From: Paraburkholderia sp.
GTDB lineage: Bacteria; Pseudomonadota; Gammaproteobacteria; Burkholderiales; Burkholderiaceae
Direction: 5' to 3'
Length of the DNA stretch: 64,000 nucleotides
NCBI RefSeq assembly: GCF_004298475.1
Contig: NZ_SCRP01000034.1
Coordinates: 304,587 to 368,586 of the forward strand
The notes below the pieces were generated by a model that was given only the letters and a program-made list of their open reading frames with translations, searched no databases and had not been told where the DNA came from. Below, in pieces: positions 31,960 through 40,094 of this stretch (positions are counted from its first letter, which is position 1; each line of letters starts with the position of its first letter). A program made the translations under genes and the position numbers.

Positions 31960-32029
31960 CCGACTGCGGGCATCGTCCAGCATCGCCTTTCGTCGTCTCG
32001 CTACAAGCGCCGTGACGCGACGGTATTTC

Positions 32030-32070
32030 TGACGGTATACGAGCAGCTTTCTGCGGCTCGTATACCGTCA
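32030..32070. repeat. Long perfect hairpin downstream of the antitoxin gene
   Basis: Arms of 15 bases (TGACGGTATACGAGC and GCTCGTATACCGTCA) enclose an 11-base loop. It begins 71 bp after the antitoxin stop and is followed by ACGTCTTTAAAG, so it may end the operon. The same GACGGTAT begins a partial copy nine bases earlier. Confidence 0.8.
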
Positions 32071-32108
32071 CGTCTTTAAAGATTCCCTTTTTCGGCACAC
32101 GCGCCATA

Positions 32109-32363
32109 TCACTGCGCCGGCGCAGACTTCCCGACGTACGGATGATGCTTTTTCACCCCGGGATGCTCTCTCGTCACTCTCGCCGGCGCCATCCGTGCCG
32201 GCTGCGCTTCGCCTTGGTGCGCCTGCACTTCCTGTGCGTGCTGCTCGAATTCCGCAATCTTCTGCGGGTCGGTGCTCATGGTGATGCCGTTCTCCGTCTG
32301 CGCATAGGCGGCACCCGCCAGGGTTGAAAGGGAAATCAGAACTGCAAGGGACACTTTATTCAT
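32109..32363 (-). CDS. Small secreted protein, function unknown
   Basis: The 84-residue protein starts MNKVSLAVLISLSTLAGAAYA, a clear signal peptide with cleavage after residue 21. The mature part is hydrophilic, rich in Gln, Glu and His (FEQHAQEVQAHQGEAQ) and ends HPGVKKHHPYVGKSAPAQ. I do not recognise the family; a periplasmic metal or stress role would be a guess. The ATG at 32363 has GGACGAG upstream. It lies between the higA 3' end and its 19-base repeat. Confidence 0.65.
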   Translation of the reverse strand: MNKVSLAVLISLSTLAGAAYAQTENGITMSTDPQKIAEFEQHAQEVQAHQGEAQPARMAPARVTREHPGVKKHHPYVGKSAPAQ

Positions 32364-32689
32364 CTCGTCCTCCGTGCGGAATCGACATGTCACTACAAAG
32401 AGCAATATACCTACCCGATGCTGGAAACGCTCTGAATCCGCGCGTCTCACGGATATAAGCTCTCGAGTACATCACAGACCTTATCCGTTCATCGCTGCAG
32501 TCAATGCGGTTGCAAATTCTGCGGCCGTTTACTCCGATTGTTCGGATGATCCTGCCACTCAATTCGTTTCCCGCCGCTTTATCGCGGCGCCGCGGACCTC
32601 TACATTCACGCTCAGCACCGGCGGATTTCTTCATGCAAGTCAAAACGCCGGTTTCGATTAATGGTGCGATTTACGCTGAGGAATACATC
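32364..32689. other. Intergenic; contains a 19-base copy of the antitoxin gene's 3' end
   Basis: No gene is seen. GATGCTGGAAACGCTCTGA at 32417-32435 is identical to 31941-31959, the last codons of the antitoxin gene. The rest should contain the promoters of the small secreted protein and the SDR. Confidence 0.6.
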
Positions 32690-33436
32690 ATGGGCAAGCT
32701 TGCAGGGAAGGTAGCCATTGTCACGGGCGCGTCGAAAGGCATCGGCGCCGGTATTGCGAAGGCACTCGCGGCCGAAGGCGCTGCGGTGGTCGTCAACTAC
32801 GCGAGCAGCAAGGCGGGTGCGGATACCGTTGTATCCGCCATTACTTCGGCCGGAGGGAAGGCAGTTGCCGTAGGCGGCGACGTGTCGAAGGCCACCGACG
32901 CGCAAGGCATCGTCAGCACGGCCATCGAAACGTACGGTCGCCTCGACATACTCGTCAATAACTCCGGCATCTACGAGATGGCGCCGATCGAAGAAGTCAC
33001 GGAAGCCCATTACCGCAAGCAGTTCGACACGAACGTGCTCGGCGTGCTGCTCACCACGCAGGCTGCCGTCAAGCATCTTGGCGAAGGTGCGAGCATCATC
33101 AACGTCAGCTCGGTCGTCACGACCATTACGCCACCGGGGAGCGCTGTCTATAGCGGAACGAAGGGCGCGGTGGATGCGATCACCGGCGTGCTCGCACGCG
33201 AACTCGGGCCGAAGAAGATCCGCGTGAACGCAATCAATCCTGGCATGGTCGTGACCGAAGGTACGCACACCGCGGGGTTCATCGGATCGGACTTCGAGCA
33301 GTTTGCGATCAGCCAGACGCCGCTCGGCCGCATTGGGCAGCCGGACGATATCGCGTCAGCCGTGGTTTTTCTTGCATCGGACGACGCTAAATGGCTGACG
33401 GGCGAGCATATCGTTGCCAGCGGGGGACTGCGGTAA
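32690..33436 (+). CDS. SDR-family oxidoreductase (FabG-like)
   Basis: The 248-residue classical short-chain dehydrogenase has TGASKGIG (residues 12-19), the NNSG variant of the NNAG motif, the catalytic Ser in INVSSV, YSGTK (Tyr and Lys) and the NAINPGMVVTEG tail. Residues after NYASSK suggest NADP(H) preference. Its substrate is unknown. The gene lies alone in the accessory segment, with its own terminator, and has GAGGAAT before the ATG. Confidence 0.88.
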   Translation: MGKLAGKVAIVTGASKGIGAGIAKALAAEGAAVVVNYASSKAGADTVVSAITSAGGKAVAVGGDVSKATDAQGIVSTAIETYGRLDILVNNSGIYEMAPIEEVTEAHYRKQFDTNVLGVLLTTQAAVKHLGEGASIINVSSVVTTITPPGSAVYSGTKGAVDAITGVLARELGPKKIRVNAINPGMVVTEGTHTAGFIGSDFEQFAISQTPLGRIGQPDDIASAVVFLASDDAKWLTGEHIVASGGLR

Positions 33437-33470
33437 CTCGCACTGGCGGTGAACCTGCTCTGAGAAAAGC

Positions 33471-33499
33471 GGCACGTCGGCGACTTTTGCCGACGTGCC
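33471..33499 (+). terminator. Terminator of the SDR gene
   Basis: Eleven-base perfect arms GGCACGTCGGC / GCCGACGTGCC enclose a seven-base loop and are followed by CGTTTGTGTTG. Confidence 0.8.
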
Positions 33500-33630
33500 C
33501 GTTTGTGTTGAATCGGGCTAGCGCGATTGAGATCCCGTGTACTGACGACCGGCGGCGCGTGCCCTGACCGATGACACGCGGACACGCCGCCGCGAAGTCA
33601 AGGCCGTAAAGTCGAGGCCGCACAGCCGGG

Positions 33631-33651
33631 CTGCGCGGTTGGACCGCGCAG
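33631..33651. terminator. Hairpin near the chemoreceptor 3' end
   Basis: CTGCGCGGT-TGG-ACCGCGCAG is a perfect nine-base stem with a three-base loop, 19 bp beyond the chemoreceptor stop. No U-run follows on either strand, so termination is uncertain. Degenerate repeats of AAGTCGAGGCCG precede it. Confidence 0.5.
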
Positions 33652-33669
33652 TTGGACCGATTCAGGATG

Positions 33670-35226
33670 TCAGTTTTTCAACCTGAACGCATTGACCACC
33701 TGAGTCAATTCGCCGGCCTTCTTGTCCAATGCATCCGCCGAGGTGACAGCCTGTTCGACCAACGCGGCGTTCTGCTGCGTCGTCTGATCCATTTGAGCGA
33801 CGGCCTGGTTGACCTGTTCGATGCCGTTCGTTTGCTCGTGCCCGGCTGCGGCGATCCCGCTGATGATGTCCGACACACGCTGGATGCTCTCCACGACTTC
33901 TTTCATCTTCGCGCCGGCTTGCTCGACGAGTGAAGTCCCGGCATCCACGTTGCAGACGGAATCGTCGATCAGGGCCTTGATCTCTTTGGCGGCCACGGCG
34001 GAGCGTTGCGCCAGCGTGCGCACTTCGCCTGCAACGACCGCAAACCCCCGGCCATGCTCGCCAGCGCGTGCGGCTTCCACCGCCGCATTGAGCGCGAGGA
34101 TGTTGGTTTGGAAGGCAATGCCGTCGATAACGCCGATGATGTCGACGATCTTCCTCGACGACACGTTAATGGCCGCCATGGTGCTCACCACTTCGGCGAC
34201 GGCGTCCCCGCCCTGGCCCGCTACACGCGAAGCTGCAACGGCCATCTGGCTGGCCTGATGCGCGTTGTCTGCATTCTCCTTCACGGTCGCCGTCAGTTCC
34301 TCCATCGACGCGGCAGTCTGTTCCAATGCCGCCGCCTGTTGTTCGGTCCGTGACGACAGGTCGACATTGCCCGCGTTCATTTCGCCCGCGGCGCCCGAGA
34401 TGGCGTCGGCGCCCGAGCGCACCTTGGTTACGATACTCAGCAGGCTGTCCTGCATGGTTTTCATCGTGTGCAGCAGGCTGGAGTCGTCACCGGGTTTGAC
34501 CTTGACCGTTTCGGACAGATCACCGGCGGCGATTCGTCGCGCAACGTCTGCGGCGGCTTCAAGTTCTCCGCCGACCGCCTTGTTCAAGCTTCGAATGACC
34601 AGCAGGCTTGCGCCGTTCAGGAAAATACCGACCAGGCTCAGCGCCAGAAAAGCCAGCCAGAAGTCCTTGATCGTCGCGTCGGTCAGGTCATCCAGATAGA
34701 CGCCTGTTCCGAACGTCCAGTCCCATGGCTTGTACGTCAAGACATAGGTGCCCTTGGGAAACACCCTGGATTGGTCGGGATTGCCTGGCTTGGGCCAGAC
34801 ATACTCCACCCACCCCTCGCCTTTGGTTCTCGCGATGTCCGCCATATCCCTGAACAGGTGGTGCCCCTTGGGATCTTTATAATCCGCGACGTTTTGCCCC
34901 TCCATCTCGGGCTTGATCGGATGCAGCAGGATCTTGGGCTCGGACGAGATCACAAAAAGGTAACCGTCCTTCCCAAAGCGCAGCGCTCTGATACGGGCCA
35001 GCGCTTGTTGCTGCGCTTCAGCCAGGGGAAGTTTTCCGGCGGCCACCATCGCCGCGTAATCCTTTGCGATCGAGACGCCGATTTCAGTGGCCGATTTCAT
35101 CGCAAGCTGCCGCTCTTCCAGCAGACGCGCCTTGTTGTGGTAGAGGCCCGCTCCCGTCACCGCCCATAAACTGATCCAGCAAACGAACAGAGGGGCAAAG
35201 AGCTTTGCGCGAAAAGTCAGTTTCAT
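33670..35226 (-). CDS. Methyl-accepting chemotaxis protein with single Cache sensor
   Basis: The 518-residue receptor has a membrane segment at about 10-30, a periplasmic sCache_2-type domain ([25 protein letters not shown] to [14 protein letters not shown], about 35-185), a second membrane segment (about 190-212), HAMP, and a long cytoplasmic signalling domain. The hairpin tip is recognisable as [50 protein letters not shown]. It lacks a C-terminal NWETF-like CheR tether. Ligands of such Cache domains are often small organic acids (family knowledge). It is an orphan receptor in the accessory segment; no che or fla genes are nearby. Confidence 0.93.
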   Translation of the reverse strand: MKLTFRAKLFAPLFVCWISLWAVTGAGLYHNKARLLEERQLAMKSATEIGVSIAKDYAAMVAAGKLPLAEAQQQALARIRALRFGKDGYLFVISSEPKILLHPIKPEMEGQNVADYKDPKGHHLFRDMADIARTKGEGWVEYVWPKPGNPDQSRVFPKGTYVLTYKPWDWTFGTGVYLDDLTDATIKDFWLAFLALSLVGIFLNGASLLVIRSLNKAVGGELEAAADVARRIAAGDLSETVKVKPGDDSSLLHTMKTMQDSLLSIVTKVRSGADAISGAAGEMNAGNVDLSSRTEQQAAALEQTAASMEELTATVKENADNAHQASQMAVAASRVAGQGGDAVAEVVSTMAAINVSSRKIVDIIGVIDGIAFQTNILALNAAVEAARAGEHGRGFAVVAGEVRTLAQRSAVAAKEIKALIDDSVCNVDAGTSLVEQAGAKMKEVVESIQRVSDIISGIAAAGHEQTNGIEQVNQAVAQMDQTTQQNAALVEQAVTSADALDKKAGELTQVVNAFRLKN

Positions 35227-35649
35227 GGTTTCCCCGAATGTCTTCGCCCATGACAGTTGTTAATGCAGCTATATGTGCCTGCACGATCAGCACATGTCAT
35301 GGGAGATTATTTTCGATTTATTTTGTGTAGCTACGTTGGTCTGGTTCGAGGTGAACCGCTCCCGTTGATCGATACTAAAACGTATAAGAGCGATTTTCCA
35401 TGCCTGAATATGCATTGCCTTGACCGGTACGAAACGTTTGGCGTCGACAGATGTACACCGTCATCGTTCGTAATGGCTGTGAAAGCAGGACGTGCCGGAC
35501 AGCCCGGCCTTATTGCGCGATTGGGTGCGATTTGGCGCGCCCAGCTTTGCCTGACAATCGCAAGCTGCTGACCATGCTCAATGCCATGGTCAGAACCAAC
35601 ACGCCTTGGGACAATTCACTTCATCGGGCTTGACTCGAGAGACGGTTAC
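35227..35649. other. Intergenic, AT-richer, no confident gene
   Basis: The region lies upstream of the chemoreceptor gene and downstream of the HigA gene. A 104-codon open frame (35257-35571, plus strand) has no RBS, an odd composition and no recognisable domain, so it is not called. No sigma-28-type flagellar promoter was seen for the receptor. Confidence 0.5.
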
Positions 35650-35955
35650 TCAGACGTGCTCGGCCCGGACAAACGGCTTGATGCGCGCGAGCACGTCCTG
35701 AAGCTGTTCGCGCGCACGTTCGGTGTCGTAATGGGCCTGTAGCTCCATCCAGCTGCGTGCGTCGGTGCCGAAAAAGACGGCGAAGCGCACCGCCGTGTCG
35801 GCTGTGATCGCACGCTTGCCGAGCACGATCTCGTTGACGCGGCGCGGCGGCACGTCAATCGCCTTGGCGAGTGCGTACTGGCTGATGCCGAGAGGCTTGA
35901 GCCAATCTTCCGAAAGAATCTCGCCCGGTGTCGCAAGCGGAACTTCGCGTGCCAT
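35650..35955 (-). CDS. higA: HigA-family addiction-module antitoxin
   Basis: The 101-residue protein begins MAREVPLATPGEILSEDWLKPLGISQYALAKAIDVPPRRVNEIVLGKRAITADTAVRF, the HigA/VapI family helix-turn-helix. It binds and silences the HigB toxin and represses the operon. The gene is 11 bp downstream of the toxin gene on the same strand. The ATG at 35955 fits the family; longer frames only add sequence antisense in character. Confidence 0.93.
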   Translation of the reverse strand: MAREVPLATPGEILSEDWLKPLGISQYALAKAIDVPPRRVNEIVLGKRAITADTAVRFAVFFGTDARSWMELQAHYDTERAREQLQDVLARIKPFVRAEHV

Positions 35956-35966
35956 GGTGATGCTCC

Positions 35967-36245
35967 TCAGTGGTAGTCGACGATACGGACCTCCGATGCG
36001 TCGCCGTCTGCGAAATGAAAGCAGATCCGCCATTGCACATTGATGCGCAGGCTGTAGTAGCCAGCCAGGTCGCCGGATAGCCGCTCAAGGCGATTGCCCG
36101 GCGGCACCCGCAGAAACGAAAGCGTGGCGGCGGCATGGATCTGCTGCATTTTGCGCACCGCTACCCGCTCGATGAGCGCGAAGCGTGCGACCCGGCGCCC
36201 GAAAAAGAGCGCCTCGGTATCCCGGCAAGCAAACGAAGTAATCAT
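35967..36245 (-). CDS. higB: HigB-family toxin
   Basis: The 92-residue protein is a typical small HigB/RelE ribosome-dependent mRNA interferase: MITSFACRDTEALFFGRRVARF at the start, LHAAATL-like helix, PPGNRLERLSGDLAGYYSLRINVQWRICFHF and the IVDYH end. The C-terminal Tyr-His is characteristic of the group. Toxin-first order with the antitoxin downstream is usual for higBA. An inverted-repeat operator lies just upstream. Confidence 0.93.
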   Translation of the reverse strand: MITSFACRDTEALFFGRRVARFALIERVAVRKMQQIHAAATLSFLRVPPGNRLERLSGDLAGYYSLRINVQWRICFHFADGDASEVRIVDYH

Positions 36246-36249
36246 CGCA

Positions 36250-36290
36250 AATAGTAACGTAGTGCGTTAATAACATCAACCGTTACTATT
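36250..36290. promoter_or_regulatory. higBA operator/promoter
   Basis: Ten-base arms AATAGTAACG (36250-36259) and CGTTACTATT (36281-36290) are perfect inverted copies with centres 31 bp apart. A nested TAACG-TAGTG-CGTTA occurs at 36255-36269. Three half-sites on one helical face fit HigA dimer binding next to the higB start. Confidence 0.8.
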
Positions 36291-36528
36291 GTGCCGAGGG
36301 TGTTTTCCGCCGCCCAGCCAGCCGTTCGGCCAACCCCGGGCCAACGCGTCGGCGAGGCACCGGGCAGCGAGCCGGAACGTGGCGACGGCGCGGCAACTGC
36401 GCGGCGCAACGCGCGTAGCGTGCCCGCTGCGGAACGGGGCGGGTCTCTTCTTGTTTCTTGCCCCCGCCGACGGCGACGCGCACGCCCGCGTGGCGTAAAA
36501 TACCGGCTTTCCAGACCAGATCCTCATA

Positions 36529-37695
36529 ATGACCCTCGCCACCACCCCAGAGATCATCGCCGAGCTCAAAGCCGGCCGGATGGTGATCCTCGTCGACGAA
36601 GAAGACCGGGAAAACGAGGGAGACCTCGTCATCGCAGCAGAATTCGTGACGCCCGAGGCGATCAACTTCATGGCGAAGTACGGCCGCGGCCTGGTCTGCC
36701 TGACGCTCACGCAGGAGCGCTGCAAGCAGCTCAACCTGCCGCTCATGACGTACCGCAACGGCACGCAGTACGGCACCGCGTTCACGGTCAGCATCGAAGC
36801 GGCCGAAGGCGTGACGACGGGCATTTCCGCCGCCGACCGCGCCCGCACGATCCAGACCGCCGTCGCGCACGACGCGCGCGCCGATCACATCGTTCAGCCG
36901 GGCCACGTATTCCCGATCATGGCGCAGCCTGGCGGCGTGCTCGTACGCGCCGGCCACACCGAGGCGGGCTGCGACTTCACGGCGCTCGCGGGCCTCACGC
37001 CGGCCGCGGTGATCTGCGAGGTCATCAAGGACGACGGCACGATGGCGCGCCTGCCCGATCTCATCGAATTCGCGCAGCAGCACAACCTGAAGATCGGCAC
37101 GATCGCCGATCTGATCCACTATCGCAGCCGCACCGAGTCGATCGTCGAGCGCGTTGCCGAACGCACCATGCAGACGGCGCACGGCACCTTCCGCGCGATC
37201 ATGTACATCGACCACCCGACGCGCACCCCCCACATCGCGCTCGTGCGCGGCACGCCCACGCCCGAGCGCGACACGCCGGTGCGCGTGCACGAGCCGCTTT
37301 CGGTGCTGGATCTGCTCGAAACGGGCGCGTCCACGCACTCGTGGACGCTCGACGCCGCCATCCGCGAAATCGCGGGGCGCGATCTCGGCGTCATCGTCAT
37401 GCTCAACTGCGGCGACACCAGGGAACATCTGATCGACGTCTTCACGGCGTTCGACCAGAAGGAGCGCGCGGAAGCGCTCGCGCGCCGTCCGGTCGACTTC
37501 AAGACCTACGGCATCGGCGCGCAGATCCTGCGCGAACTCGGTGTAGGCCGCATGCAGGTGTTGTCGAAACCGCGCCGCCTCGGCAGCATGTCGGGTTACG
37601 GGCTCGAAGTCACCGGCTTCGTGCCGATGCCCGGCAGCAGCACTGAAGCGCCCTGCCCGCCGGAAGGCGCCGAGCGCACCGCGACGCGCGCCTGA
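36529..37695 (+). CDS. ribBA: 3,4-dihydroxy-2-butanone-4-phosphate synthase fused to a degenerate GTP cyclohydrolase II domain (RibBX)
   Basis: The 388-residue protein has an intact N-terminal RibB domain: [18 protein letters not shown] (23-40), CLTLT, PGHVFP, and [10 protein letters not shown]. It makes 3,4-dihydroxy-2-butanone-4-phosphate from ribulose-5-phosphate. The second half (about 210-375) aligns in style with GTP cyclohydrolase II ([44 protein letters not shown]), but the zinc-binding CxxGxxxxxxxCxC motif and its cysteines are missing. This is the RibBX variant described in proteobacteria, so a separate RibA must exist elsewhere. The GC-rich 238-bp leader contains TAAAAT at 36496-36501; no FMN riboswitch was recognised. 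Confidence 0.93.
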   Translation: MTLATTPEIIAELKAGRMVILVDEEDRENEGDLVIAAEFVTPEAINFMAKYGRGLVCLTLTQERCKQLNLPLMTYRNGTQYGTAFTVSIEAAEGVTTGISAADRARTIQTAVAHDARADHIVQPGHVFPIMAQPGGVLVRAGHTEAGCDFTALAGLTPAAVICEVIKDDGTMARLPDLIEFAQQHNLKIGTIADLIHYRSRTESIVERVAERTMQTAHGTFRAIMYIDHPTRTPHIALVRGTPTPERDTPVRVHEPLSVLDLLETGASTHSWTLDAAIREIAGRDLGVIVMLNCGDTREHLIDVFTAFDQKERAEALARRPVDFKTYGIGAQILRELGVGRMQVLSKPRRLGSMSGYGLEVTGFVPMPGSSTEAPCPPEGAERTATRA

Positions 37696-37760
37696 CGGGC
37701 CAGGCCCCAGGCGCGCCCACTCACACCGTCACCACGCTCAACCGAACCTACGGACACCAC

Positions 37761-38273
37761 ATGGAAATCGGACAATACCAACCGAACCTCGACGGCGACG
37801 GACTGCGCATCGGCATCGTCCAGTCGCGCTTTAACGAACCCGTCTGCAACGGCCTCGCGGATGCGTGCATCGAAGAACTCGAACGCCTCGGCGTGACGGG
37901 CGAAGACGTGCTGCTCGTCACCGTGCCCGGCGCGCTGGAAATCCCGCTCGCGCTGCAAAAGCTCGCGGAAAGCGGCCAGTTCGACGCGCTGATCGCGCTC
38001 GGCGCGGTCGTGCGCGGCGAGACGTATCACTTCGAACTCGTTTCGAACGAGAGCGGCGCGGGCATCTCGCGCATCTCGCTCGACTTCGGCGTGCCGGTCG
38101 CCAATGCCGTGCTGACGACCGAAACCGAAGAACAGGCCGTCGCGCGCATGACCGAAAAGGGTCGCGACGCAGCGCGCGTCGCAGTCGAGATGGCGAACCT
38201 CACGGTTGCGCTCGAACAGCTCGACGGCGGCGACGACGAAGAGGACGAGGAAGACGAAGAGGAACAACGATGA
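37761..38273 (+). CDS. ribH: 6,7-dimethyl-8-ribityllumazine synthase
   Basis: The 170-residue enzyme condenses the RibB and RibD products to lumazine; it forms pentamers or capsids. The family segments are [50 protein letters not shown] and [16 protein letters not shown]. The C-terminus has an unusually acidic tail ([15 protein letters not shown]) beyond the fold. The stop overlaps the nusB start as ATGA. Confidence 0.96.
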   Translation: MEIGQYQPNLDGDGLRIGIVQSRFNEPVCNGLADACIEELERLGVTGEDVLLVTVPGALEIPLALQKLAESGQFDALIALGAVVRGETYHFELVSNESGAGISRISLDFGVPVANAVLTTETEEQAVARMTEKGRDAARVAVEMANLTVALEQLDGGDDEEDEEDEEEQR

Positions 38274-38704
38274 AGAGCGCGCGCCGACGCTCCCGCGAAC
38301 TGGCCACGCAGGGGTTGTATCAGTGGCTGCTGTCGGGTGTGCCCGCCGGCGAAATCGACGCCCAGCTGCGCGGTTCGCAGGGCTACGACAAGGCCGATCA
38401 TGAGCATCTGGACGCGATCCTGCACGGCGTGATCCGCGACGCGGACACGCTGTCGGCCACCATCGCGCCGTGCCTCGACCGTCCGATCGAGCAGCTTTCG
38501 CCCGTCGAGCGCGCCGTGCTGCTGGTCGCGACTTACGAGCTCACGCATCACGTCGACATCCCGTACCGTGTCGTGATCAACGAGGCGGTCGAACTGACGA
38601 AGACGTTTGGCGGCTCGGACGGCTACAAGTACGTCAATGGCGTGCTCGACAAGTTGTCGGTGCAACTGCGCGCCGCTGAAATTCAGGCTGCGCGCAGGTC
38701 CTGA
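38270..38704 (+). CDS. nusB: Transcription antitermination factor NusB
   Basis: The 144-residue all-helical protein binds boxA RNA with NusE during rRNA antitermination. [23 protein letters not shown], the [24 protein letters not shown] block and [31 protein letters not shown] are diagnostic. It is translationally coupled to ribH, the common ribH-nusB arrangement. Confidence 0.96.
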   Translation: MKSARRRSRELATQGLYQWLLSGVPAGEIDAQLRGSQGYDKADHEHLDAILHGVIRDADTLSATIAPCLDRPIEQLSPVERAVLLVATYELTHHVDIPYRVVINEAVELTKTFGGSDGYKYVNGVLDKLSVQLRAAEIQAARRS

Positions 38705-38798
38705 GGCCGGGGGCCGGGGCCGCGCCGAATACGCGCGGGCCTTGGCCTTGACCTTTCTTGACCCGCCAGGCCGGTATGAAAGAACTGGAATCACCCGC

Positions 38799-39992
38799 AT
38801 GAACACCGTTGCCGAACCGCTCTTGCGGCTTGCCGCGCGCGTCGACGAAATCCAGCCGTTCTACGTCATGGAACTGGCCAAGGAAGCGGCGAAACTCGAA
38901 CGCGCCGGACGCGACATCATCCACATGGGTATCGGCGAGCCGGACTTCACGGCCCCGGAGCCGGTGGTGGAGGCCGCCGCCGCCGCCCTGCGCCGCGGCG
39001 TCACGCAGTACACGAGCGCGCTCGGCATTCACGAACTGCGCGAGGCAATCGCCGCGCATTACCAGCACACCTTCGGGCTTACGATCGACCCGGCGCGCGT
39101 CGTGGTCACGGCGGGCGCCTCGGCGGCGCTGCTGCTCGCGTGCACCGCGCTCGTCGATCGCGACGACGAAGTGCTGATGCCCGACCCGTGCTATCCGTGC
39201 AACCGTCATTTCGTGGCGGCTGCGGAAGGCAAGCCCGTGCTCGTGCCGAGCGGCCCGCAGGCGCGCTTCCAGCTGACCGCCGCCGACGTCGAACGCCACT
39301 GGACCGAACACACGCGCGGCGTGCTGCTCGCGTCGCCGTCGAATCCCACGGGCACGTCGATCGATCCCGCCGAATTGAAACGGATCGTGCAGACGGTGCG
39401 TGCACGCGGGGGCTTCACGATCGTCGACGAGATCTACCAGGGTCTGAGCTATGACGCGCCGCCCGTTTCGGCGCTCTCGTTCGGCGACGACGTCGTGACG
39501 GTCAACAGCTTCTCGAAGTACTTCAACATGACGGGCTGGCGGCTCGGCTGGCTGGTTGTGCCGCCCGCGCTCGTCGGCGCGTTCGAGAAACTGGCGCAGA
39601 ACCTGTTCATCTGCGCATCGGCACTCGCGCAGTACGCGGCGCTCGCGTGCTTCGAGCCGGATACGCTCGCCATCTACGAGTCACGCCGCCTCGAATTCAA
39701 ACGACGCCGCGACTTCATTGCACCTGCGCTCGAAACGCTCGGTTTCAAGGTGCCGGTGATGCCCGACGGTGCGTTCTACGTCTACGCGGACTGCACGCAC
39801 GTCGCACATCCGGCCGCAGGCGACAGCGACGCACTGACTCGCGCGATGCTCCACGACGCGGGCACGGTGATGGTGCCGGGCATGGACTTCGGTGTCGCCG
39901 CGCCGCATCAGTACGTGCGGCTCTCGTATGCGACCGCGTACGAGCGGCTCGAAGAAGCGGTCGAACGGCTGCGCAAGCTGTTCAATCGCTAG
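38799..39992 (+). CDS. PLP-dependent class I/II aminotransferase
   Basis: The 397-residue enzyme belongs to the aspartate-aminotransferase fold. HMGIGEPDFTAPEPV is N-terminal, then VTAGASAALLLACTAL, SPSNPTGTSIDP, IVDEIYQGLSYD, and the PLP lysine about Lys240 in NSFSKYFNMTGWRLGW. The arginine for the alpha-carboxylate is in YVRLSYA. The substrate pair is not predictable (alanine-, aromatic- or methionine-type). It follows nusB by 94 bp and ends in a strong terminator, so it is probably the last gene of the riboflavin/nusB unit. Confidence 0.92.
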   Translation: MNTVAEPLLRLAARVDEIQPFYVMELAKEAAKLERAGRDIIHMGIGEPDFTAPEPVVEAAAAALRRGVTQYTSALGIHELREAIAAHYQHTFGLTIDPARVVVTAGASAALLLACTALVDRDDEVLMPDPCYPCNRHFVAAAEGKPVLVPSGPQARFQLTAADVERHWTEHTRGVLLASPSNPTGTSIDPAELKRIVQTVRARGGFTIVDEIYQGLSYDAPPVSALSFGDDVVTVNSFSKYFNMTGWRLGWLVVPPALVGAFEKLAQNLFICASALAQYAALACFEPDTLAIYESRRLEFKRRRDFIAPALETLGFKVPVMPDGAFYVYADCTHVAHPAAGDSDALTRAMLHDAGTVMVPGMDFGVAAPHQYVRLSYATAYERLEEAVERLRKLFNR

Positions 39993-40021
39993 GCGCCGCG
40001 GCTGCTATTGCAGCAGGCAAC

Positions 40022-40049
40022 AAAAAAGCACCCGAGGGTGCTTTTTTTC
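40022..40049. terminator. Terminator after the aminotransferase gene
   Basis: AAAAAAGCACC / GGTGCTTTTTT with a four-base loop is a near-ideal bidirectional terminator between convergent genes. Confidence 0.93.
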
Positions 40050-40094
40050 TATATCCGGCGGACCTGCCGCGGGTCGCGCCAACTACGGTCCCAA

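Noticed and set aside
35257-35571. 104-codon plus-strand frame in the gap upstream of the chemoreceptor
   Set aside because: No RBS, uneven composition with scattered cysteines and no domain; left as intergenic.
36291-36528. FMN riboswitch upstream of ribBX
   Set aside because: I looked for the conserved RFN motifs (GAGGGTGAAATTCC-like core) and did not find them.
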